Position numbers and translations under genes: made by a program
Notes under the pieces: model-generated
Seen by the model: the letters and a program-made list of their open reading frames with translations, nothing else
Told to the model about the DNA's origin: nothing
Databases searched by the model: none
NCBI GenBank assembly: GCA_008501765.1
Contig: QQUE01000002.1
Span: 742,336-806,335 of the forward strand
Direction of reading: 5' to 3'
From: Calditrichota bacterium
Lineage (GTDB): Bacteria; Zhuqueibacterota; Zhuqueibacteria; Zhuqueibacterales; Geothermadaptataceae
Length of the DNA stretch: 64,000 bases
Shown: one piece after another, positions 58,803-64,000 of the stretch
How positions within the stretch are numbered: position 1 is the first letter of the stretch
Layout: each line of letters opens with the position of its first letter

Positions 58803-59377
58803 TCGTTGCAGTCGGGACGCAGCGAAAGCCAAAGCTGGATGCCGTAAAGTCGTGTTTTGAAAAAATAAAGCCGTGGCTTGAAACTCAAAACGACGAATTG
58901 TGCTTCCTGCCGTTTGCGGTAAAATCGGGAGTTTCGGAAATGCCAACCGCGATTGATGAATTGCTTGCTGGCACATTAAACCGGGCGAAAAATGCACAGG
59001 AAGCCGCCAGGAGTGATGCTGTTTCTCTCGATTTCGCGATTGGCCTTGAAGGTGGTTTTTTTACCCGAATTTCAAATGGCACCCGTTTCTGTTTTTTACA
59101 GTCGTGGGCTTGTGTTTTGAAAGATGAAGCGTTTTTTTTCGGCAGCTCCGGGGCGATGCCGGTGCCGCCGATTGTTGCCGATCAGGTGTTGGAAGATGGT
59201 GCAGAGCTCGGTCTGATAATCGATCGGTTTGGCGCTGAAAAAGATATTCGTAGTAAGGGCGGCGCTTATGATGTTTTTTCCCGCGGCCTTATAAACCGGC
59301 AACAAAGCTTTGAATTAGCGCTGATGTGTGCTCTGACTCCGTTTATCAATCCAGAACTTTATAAATTAACTGAATGA
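58799..59377 (+). CDS. DUF84 family NTP pyrophosphohydrolase/phosphatase (inosine/xanthosine triphosphatase-like)
   Basis: The 192-residue protein matches the YjjX/DUF84 family: VAVGTQRKPKLDAVKSCF at the start (like VGSxNPVKxxAV), SGVSEMPTAIDELLAGTLNRAKNA, DFAIGLEGGFF, and DRFGAEKDIRSKGGAYDVFSRGLINRQ split across the C-terminal half. YjjX removes non-canonical ITP and XTP, keeping them out of RNA and DNA. Its ATG overlaps the stop of the deaminase-like gene by four bases (ATGA), so translation is likely coupled. A house-cleaning enzyme next to an inosine-forming deaminase makes metabolic sense. Confidence 0.85.
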   Translation: MIVAVGTQRKPKLDAVKSCFEKIKPWLETQNDELCFLPFAVKSGVSEMPTAIDELLAGTLNRAKNAQEAARSDAVSLDFAIGLEGGFFTRISNGTRFCFLQSWACVLKDEAFFFGSSGAMPVPPIVADQVLEDGAELGLIIDRFGAEKDIRSKGGAYDVFSRGLINRQQSFELALMCALTPFINPELYKLTE

Positions 59378-60048
59378 ATATGCCTGGAATTTATAATTTC
59401 TCTGTCACGGTTCGTGCAGCAAATAAAAAAATAATGGTGATACATGTTAGCTTTTTCGAACAATTCATTTCAAAATGCCTTCCTGTCCTTTAATTGCCTC
59501 TCCGAATGGTTTTTTGTGGGTAAATAATGCAAAAAGTTATTTTGTATTTGATGAATTTTTTTTTGATCTTTCCGTTCCTTTTATAGGAATGCAATCGCTT
59601 TTATCCTGTCATAAATCTAGCCCAGTGAATTTGGATTTTCCTCCAACCATTTAATTTACCGGACTGCTGCCCCGCCTACAAACCGGGTGCATACAAACTT
59701 GACATCAATGGTAAATAGCAAATTAATATCCTGAAATCATCCAGTATTTTTAGTTCCTGCATTCGTTTTTCAGTATATATATTTTCTTTTTTTTCGATTA
59801 AAATAGTTCAATCTTCAAGCCTGATTTTGTGGCTGTGAATTACCGGAGTGCGTTGCATTTGTGCAATGGAACATGAGCTCCATTACAGGGCTTCGCTCCG
59901 AAATTGGTATTCACAAATTTAACTTTGAAGAGACACGAACCTGATTTTTATATTCAGTTGATTTTGCCGGGATTTTTTGGCTGGTACACAATTCAAATAC
60001 CCATTTTTATTTGACCCCGAAAAACATGATGAGAAAGGACTTCAATTA
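59378..60048. other. Long intergenic region before the glgC pair, 671 bp
   Basis: No credible gene is visible. It holds a promoter-like TTGACA (59699-59704) with ATTAAT 17 bases later (59722-59727), a branched palindrome (59835-59914), and a short in-frame extension upstream of the first glgC start from a TTG at 59977 that lacks a ribosome-binding site. Such a long leader with structure may regulate glycogen synthesis. Confidence 0.5.
59835..59914. repeat. Branched palindromic element upstream of glgC
   Basis: An outer imperfect stem joins GTGAATTACCGGAG (59835-59848) with CTCCG...GGTATTCAC (59896-59914). Inside are two separate hairpins: TTGCA/TGCAA (59853-59857, 59862-59866) and ATGGA/TCCAT (59866-59870, 59879-59883). 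The layout is like a three-way junction in RNA or a compound REP element in DNA. Confidence 0.5.
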
Positions 60049-61311
60049 ATGCGCAATGTTTTGGCAATGGTTTTGGCTGCTGGCCGCGTAGATGAATTGA
60101 GTGTATTAACAATGCATCGACCAAAGTCGGCACTCCCTTTTGGCGGGCTTTATCGCGTCATCGATTTTCCTCTCTCAAATCTTATGCATTCCGGAATAAA
60201 CCGGGTTGGAATACTGTCGCAATACCGGCCTTTTTCGCTTATGAATCACATCGGAGATGGCGCGGCATGGGATATGAATGGCAGGCATAACCACATCCAC
60301 GTTTTACCGCCGTATAAAGGCCATAAACCGCAGGATTGGTACAAGGGCACGGCAGACGCCATCCACCAAAACCTTGATTATATAAAGAAAGAAAATCCGG
60401 AACAGGTCATGATACTTTCAGGCGATCATGTGTATCAAATGGATTACCGGCGCGTGTTTGAATTTCACAATAAAAACAACGCAGATGTTACCGTTGCATT
60501 CAAACAAATGCCCATCGAACAATGTTCTCGTTTCGGATTAGCCCACTTCGACGAAAACGATATTTCGATGGAGGGTGGCCGGCTGGTTCGCTACACTGAA
60601 AAGCCGGCAAAACCATTGAGCAACTGGGCATCGCTCACCATTTATATTTTTAAAACCGACATACTGATTGATATCATCAAAAATTATGTGGGCAACCTTG
60701 GAAAAACAGATTTTGGCCGCGATGTTTTACCGGAGATTGTAAAATCGCACCGCGTTTTTGGCTATCGCTTCAACAATTTTTGGGGCTACACACGAACGAT
60801 TGCCGAATATTATTTATCCAACATGAGCCTGCTGGGCGATCATCCCGCTATCGATCCGGAGCAGTGGCGCGTCCGCACCAATTTAGTCCACAGAAATATT
60901 CAGGATCGCCTGCCTGCTTTGTTTGGCAATTCCGGAAACGTGAAAAACAGCCTGGTCTACAATGGCTGCCGCATCTATGGGCATGTTGAAAACTGCATAC
61001 TTTTCCCCGGGATTCTGGTCGAAAAAGGAGCCGTGATTAAAGATTCGATTATTTTTCATGACACGAAAATCAAGGCTGGCGCAACTGTGCATGCGGCCAT
61101 CATAGATACGGACACAGTCGTTGGCGAAGGGGCGGTCGTTGGCCGAAAACACAACGTGAAAACCAACCAGGATTTACAAAAAAAGTTGGCCCTGCTCGGG
61201 CAGGATGTCGTTATCAAACCTAACCAATGTGTCCTACCCGGAACCCATATTTCATCCGAGTCTGACATCGAAAATTATCAGTATTCTAAGCCATCGGAGA
61301 AGCTTGCTTAA
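60049..61311 (+). CDS. GlgC-like nucleotidyltransferase with degraded nucleotide loop (possible regulatory subunit)
   Basis: ATG 60049, with AAAGGA nine bases before it, gives 420 residues starting MRNVLAMVLAAG as in related GlgC proteins. The fold is complete: N-terminal glucose-1-phosphate adenylyltransferase domain with PFGGLYRVIDFPLSN, SGDHVYQMDY (catalytic Asp kept) and YTEKPAKP (sugar-phosphate Lys kept), then a left-handed beta-helix domain. But the glycine-rich loop, normally LAGGxGxRLxxLT, reads LAAGRVDELSVLT: Ala11, Val14 and Glu16 replace Gly, Gly and Arg. Some known paralogues have GGRGEEL here; this one is further changed. It may be a regulatory partner like GlgD, or use another substrate. 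Its stop abuts the next gene. Confidence 0.8.
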   Translation: MRNVLAMVLAAGRVDELSVLTMHRPKSALPFGGLYRVIDFPLSNLMHSGINRVGILSQYRPFSLMNHIGDGAAWDMNGRHNHIHVLPPYKGHKPQDWYKGTADAIHQNLDYIKKENPEQVMILSGDHVYQMDYRRVFEFHNKNNADVTVAFKQMPIEQCSRFGLAHFDENDISMEGGRLVRYTEKPAKPLSNWASLTIYIFKTDILIDIIKNYVGNLGKTDFGRDVLPEIVKSHRVFGYRFNNFWGYTRTIAEYYLSNMSLLGDHPAIDPEQWRVRTNLVHRNIQDRLPALFGNSGNVKNSLVYNGCRIYGHVENCILFPGILVEKGAVIKDSIIFHDTKIKAGATVHAAIIDTDTVVGEGAVVGRKHNVKTNQDLQKKLALLGQDVVIKPNQCVLPGTHISSESDIENYQYSKPSEKLA

Positions 61312-62586
61312 ATGGATAGAACAGTCGGAATGATACTCGCTGGTGGTGTTGGTAGCCGTCTGGGTGTGTTATCCCAAAACCGTGCGAAACCAGCCGTTCC
61401 CTTTGGTGGAATTTATCGAATAATAGATTTCACGATTAGTAATGCTATCAATTCGGGATTAAATTATCTCGGAATTCTCACCCAGTACAAACCGGACTCA
61501 CTGATGAGCCATTTGCAGAATGGGGATGCGTGGGGAATGTCCGGGCGCACTAAAATGCTGAAAATATTACCACCGAGCACAGGGCACAAAGATTCGGATT
61601 GGTACCGTGGAACGGCAGATGCTGTGCGGCAAAACATGCAGTTTATCCACAATTTTGAGCATTGCGATACCGTGCTCATCTTATCCGGTGATCATATTTA
61701 CAATATGGATTATAGTCAACTGGTGGATTATCACCGGCAAAAATCAGCAGATGTCACCATTGCTGCGATGACTGTGCCCAAGGAAGATGCGAGCGAATTT
61801 GGTATTGCGGAGGTTGACGAGCAGTTTAAGGTGGTCGCGTGGGAAGAAAAACCGCAAGAACCGCGCAGTAATTTAGCCTCAATGGGGATTTATGTGATTT
61901 CCTTGCCTTATTTGGAAAAAGTGTTTGCGGAAAATAAAGGCAATGATTTTGGCAAACATATTATTCCCCACGCCATGGCAACAGCAGAAACATTCATATT
62001 TCCATTCACCGGATATTGGCGGGATGTCGGCACGCTCAAAGCTTATTGGCAAACCAACATGGACATCCTTGATCCGCAACAGCCATTGGATCCCCAGGAT
62101 TGGGATGTTTTTACGGCAGTAAATGAGGGAGCGCGAATCGGAGACCGGCCCCCGACCTATATTGGCGCCAAATCAAATATTGAAAATAGTCTCGTTTCGC
62201 AGGGATGTATTATCGAAGGGGAGGTCATTAATTCAGTGCTTTCACCGGGTGTGTGGGTGCAAGAAGGCGCCATTCTGCAAGATTGCGTTTTGATGAATAA
62301 TTGCGAAGTGGGGGAAGGAGCACAGCTCAAACGGGTTATCGCGGATAAAGAAGTGAGTATCGGAAGTGAAGTTTCGATCGGCATGTCCGATGACAGGCGG
62401 CAAAACAGTGCTTACCCCCTCCTTTTGCAGGATGGTTTGACAGTTATCGGAAAGACGGCCAGAATTCCCGACCGCTGCCGCATTGGGCAACACTGCATCA
62501 TCGATAGCGGTGTGGAAATCAAACCAACCATCACAACGAACTATGAAAGCGGTTCGACACTTTTAATGAAAAATGGAGTAGCTTGA
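61312..62586 (+). CDS. glgC: Glucose-1-phosphate adenylyltransferase
   Basis: The 424-residue enzyme makes ADP-glucose from ATP and glucose 1-phosphate, the committed step of bacterial glycogen synthesis. The nucleotide loop is intact (GMILAGGVGSRLGVLS, with Gly11, Gly12, Gly14 and Arg16), followed by RAKPAVPFGGIYRIIDF, SGDHIYNMDY with the catalytic Asp, EEKPQEP, GYWRDVGT, and a beta-helix C-terminal domain. It starts at the base after the stop of its paralogue, so the two are co-translated and may form mixed tetramers. A hairpin follows. Confidence 0.94.
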   Translation: MDRTVGMILAGGVGSRLGVLSQNRAKPAVPFGGIYRIIDFTISNAINSGLNYLGILTQYKPDSLMSHLQNGDAWGMSGRTKMLKILPPSTGHKDSDWYRGTADAVRQNMQFIHNFEHCDTVLILSGDHIYNMDYSQLVDYHRQKSADVTIAAMTVPKEDASEFGIAEVDEQFKVVAWEEKPQEPRSNLASMGIYVISLPYLEKVFAENKGNDFGKHIIPHAMATAETFIFPFTGYWRDVGTLKAYWQTNMDILDPQQPLDPQDWDVFTAVNEGARIGDRPPTYIGAKSNIENSLVSQGCIIEGEVINSVLSPGVWVQEGAILQDCVLMNNCEVGEGAQLKRVIADKEVSIGSEVSIGMSDDRRQNSAYPLLLQDGLTVIGKTARIPDRCRIGQHCIIDSGVEIKPTITTNYESGSTLLMKNGVA

Positions 62587-62618
62587 AGAACAGCCTGAAT
62601 TGACTTTTTAATATTGTG

Positions 62619-62664
62619 AAGCCATAATCGGATTTTTTATCATTTCTGACTATGGCTTTTTTTA
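62619..62664 (+). terminator. Hairpin with T-run after glgC
   Basis: AAGCCATA (62619-62626) pairs with TATGGCTT (62651-62658), followed by a run of T to about 62663. The 24-base loop is long but partly pairs. Confidence 0.6.
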
Positions 62665-62766
62665 TGAAATAAAAAAAAACTGGGGGATTCGCGATACTAT
62701 TTCGTTCTACCGTTGAAATAGATTTATGCGATGGAAATTAACTCAAATCAATAAAGGGTTTGCATA

Positions 62767-63174
62767 ATGCAATTTTTCAGCCGTTTGCTTTTAACTTTCC
62801 TGAAAATATTTATAGTTGGTTTATTTCTGTCTGCATTGTACGGTTTTCCGACGAGTTGTGATGATAATGTTACAGATACTGAGGACATCACAGCCAATTG
62901 TCATTATGAAGTTGAAGAAGAAGGGATGATTTTTCAAAAACATTTGGATGATTATCATCCGTGGGCTTTTCGAGTTAAAAAAGACGGCTATGATCTTATA
63001 TGGGATCTTACAAATCCTGGGTTTGTTCCGGATGGGAACTTGCCAAATATGTATAAAATTGATAGTTTACGTGTACGAATTACAGGTGTGCGAGCGCCAG
63101 AAAATATAGATAATGTCGTTCGGCTTTGGGCATGGCCATTTATTATATTACGTATTGAAATAATTGAAAATTGA
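62767..63174 (+). CDS. Small secreted protein of unknown function
   Basis: The 135-residue protein starts with a basic, then hydrophobic stretch (about 8-27, LLTFLKIFIVGLFLSALYG) and a cysteine at 31 in FPTSCDDN. That is close to a lipoprotein site but the residue three before Cys is Pro, so a plain signal peptide or signal anchor is also possible. The rest (about 48-135) is acidic at first, then beta-rich: WAFRVKKDGYDLIWDLTNPG, KIDSLRVRITGVRA, and WAWPFIILRIEIIEN, resembling a small one-domain beta-sandwich. I do not recognise a family. AAAGGG precedes the ATG, and a terminator follows the stop. Confidence 0.6.
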   Translation: MQFFSRLLLTFLKIFIVGLFLSALYGFPTSCDDNVTDTEDITANCHYEVEEEGMIFQKHLDDYHPWAFRVKKDGYDLIWDLTNPGFVPDGNLPNMYKIDSLRVRITGVRAPENIDNVVRLWAWPFIILRIEIIEN

Positions 63175-63196
63175 TTTAAATTTTGAACCGTATAAT

Positions 63197-63230
63197 AAAA
63201 GCCCGGCATTTTCACAGCACCGGGCTTTTT
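63197..63230. terminator. Bidirectional terminator between convergent genes
   Basis: AAAAGCCCGG (63197-63206) pairs with CCGGGCTTTT (63220-63229), with T-runs on both strands. It serves the small secreted protein and the aldehyde dehydrogenase gene facing it. Confidence 0.88.
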
Positions 63231-63233
63231 CGT

Positions 63234-64000
63234 TTAAATATCGAACTTGATTCCCTGAGCCAGTGGTAATTCTTTACCGTAATTTATCGTATTCGTCTGA
63301 CGGCGCATGTATGCTTTCCAGGCATCTGAGCCGGATTCGCGGCCACCACCGGTTTCTTTTTCACCGCCGAAAGCGCCACCGATTTCGGCGCCCGACGTGC
63401 CGATATTGACATTGGCGATACCACAATCAGAGCCGCGGTGGGAGAGGAAGAATTCGGCTTCCTGCATATTGTCGGTAAAAATAGCCGAAGACAGTCCCTG
63501 AACGACGTCATTGTGAATGGCAACTGCGTCAGAAACATCACCGGAATATTTGATGAGATAGAGCAACGGCGCAAAAGTTTCTTCCTGCACGATATCGTAA
63601 TGGTTTTCAACTTCCGCAATGGCCGGTTTCACGTAACAGCCGGATTCGTATTCTTTACCAGAGAGAATTTCACCACCGCAAAGAAGTTTGCCGCCTTGTT
63701 TTTCTACGGCAGTGATAGCATCGACAAACATTTGTGCCGCGTCCTGATCGATTAGGGGACCAACATGATTTTTTTCGTCCATCGGCGATCCAATTTTCAA
63801 GCCGCTGTAAGCTTTAAGCAGGGCTGTTTTTACTTTTTTATAAATTGATTCATGAATGATGAGCCGGCGTGTTGAAGTACATCTTTGCCCGGCTGTGCCC
63901 ACGGCACCAAAAACAATGGCCGGAATGGCCACTTTAAGATTGGCGTTTTCCGTTAAAATAATGGCGTTATTACCGCCAAGCTCGAGGATAGCTTTGCCGA
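63234..64000 (-). CDS. Aldehyde dehydrogenase of the ALDH7 type (alpha-aminoadipic semialdehyde dehydrogenase-like), 5' partial
   Basis: The frame is open to the window end, where it reads [18 protein letters not shown], so the first part of the gene is missing; about 255 codons are seen. The catalytic Cys is in [13 protein letters not shown] and the Glu in LELGG. The C-terminal [19 protein letters not shown] (19 residues) and [19 protein letters not shown] blocks are the hallmarks of ALDH7A1/PCD-type enzymes, which oxidise alpha-aminoadipic or similar semialdehydes with NAD+. That suggests lysine catabolism or aldehyde detoxification; it is not the typical proline-pathway dehydrogenase. It ends 10 bp from a shared terminator. 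Confidence 0.93.
   Translation of the reverse strand, partial: GKAILELGGNNAIILTENANLKVAIPAIVFGAVGTAGQRCTSTRRLIIHESIYKKVKTALLKAYSGLKIGSPMDEKNHVGPLIDQDAAQMFVDAITAVEKQGGKLLCGGEILSGKEYESGCYVKPAIAEVENHYDIVQEETFAPLLYLIKYSGDVSDAVAIHNDVVQGLSSAIFTDNMQEAEFFLSHRGSDCGIANVNIGTSGAEIGGAFGGEKETGGGRESGSDAWKAYMRRQTNTINYGKELPLAQGIKFDI

Overview
The window is a 64 kb piece of a bacterial chromosome with mid-40s G+C by eye and dense coding on long same-strand gene runs. The cell has two membranes: there is a TolC-like channel, a lipoprotein adaptor and RND pumps, two Omp85-type barrels next to TamB, and a further predicted outer-membrane barrel. Gene content (type I GlyRS, archease-RtcB, GH57/DUF3536 hydrolase, tandem GlgC-like proteins, a golvesin-like C-terminal domain) fits an uncultured lineage of the FCB superphylum, perhaps near Calditrichota/KSB1. 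That placement is inference; no rRNA or tRNA gene was seen. Shine-Dalgarno sites are clear before several genes, and TTG/GTG starts are fairly common.

Layout. 1-2.2 kb: the end of a protein with a degenerate M1-peptidase-like region and a golvesin-like domain, then a TfoX-like protein. 2.3-15.1 kb: an export region with a MITE-like repeat, a TolC/adaptor/RND operon, two small genes, then a 1579-residue protein that fuses a complete RND pump to an ABC ATPase and is followed by an ABC permease. 15.4-17.6 kb (minus strand): pyrE, an AI-2E-family permease and a lone cyclic-nucleotide-binding protein. 18-28.5 kb (plus strand): a housekeeping run of EnvC-like protein, holB, ricT-like, metG, tatD, rsmA, mgtE, recO and glyS, whose core resembles the conserved holB-yaaT-metS-tatD-ksgA neighbourhood of Firmicutes. 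28.6-29.9 kb (minus): an outer-membrane barrel. 30.2-37.2 kb: GH57 alpha-glucan hydrolase, then pyk, eno and gpmI. 37.7-45.2 kb: CoA-binding protein, D-2-hydroxyacid dehydrogenase, proline dehydrogenase, archease-RtcB, ligA and a CysQ-like phosphatase. 45.5-52.4 kb: barrel-only Omp85-like protein, TamA-like protein, TamB. 52.6-59.4 kb: ssb and a nucleoside salvage block (cdd, udk, tdk, nupC, punA, amidohydrolase, DUF84 NTPase). 60-62.6 kb: two abutting GlgC-type genes. 62.8-64 kb: a small secreted protein and, on the minus strand, an ALDH7-type dehydrogenase cut by the window end.

How the genes work together. The strongest themes are envelope export and biogenesis, alpha-glucan storage and use feeding lower glycolysis, pyrimidine and purine salvage, and RNA/DNA end repair. 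Several gaps hold palindromic repeat elements of different sequence, which points to a genome rich in small non-coding repeats.

The most unusual object is the RND-ABC fusion at 9611-14350. Its nucleotide-binding domain appears to be split by a membrane insertion of about 200 residues between the A-loop strand and the Walker A region. Other points worth attention are the first GlgC paralogue with a degraded nucleotide-binding loop, an inverted repeat covering the ribosome-binding site of the hydroxyacid dehydrogenase, two tandem intrinsic terminators with no gene between them, and a branched palindrome upstream of the glgC pair.
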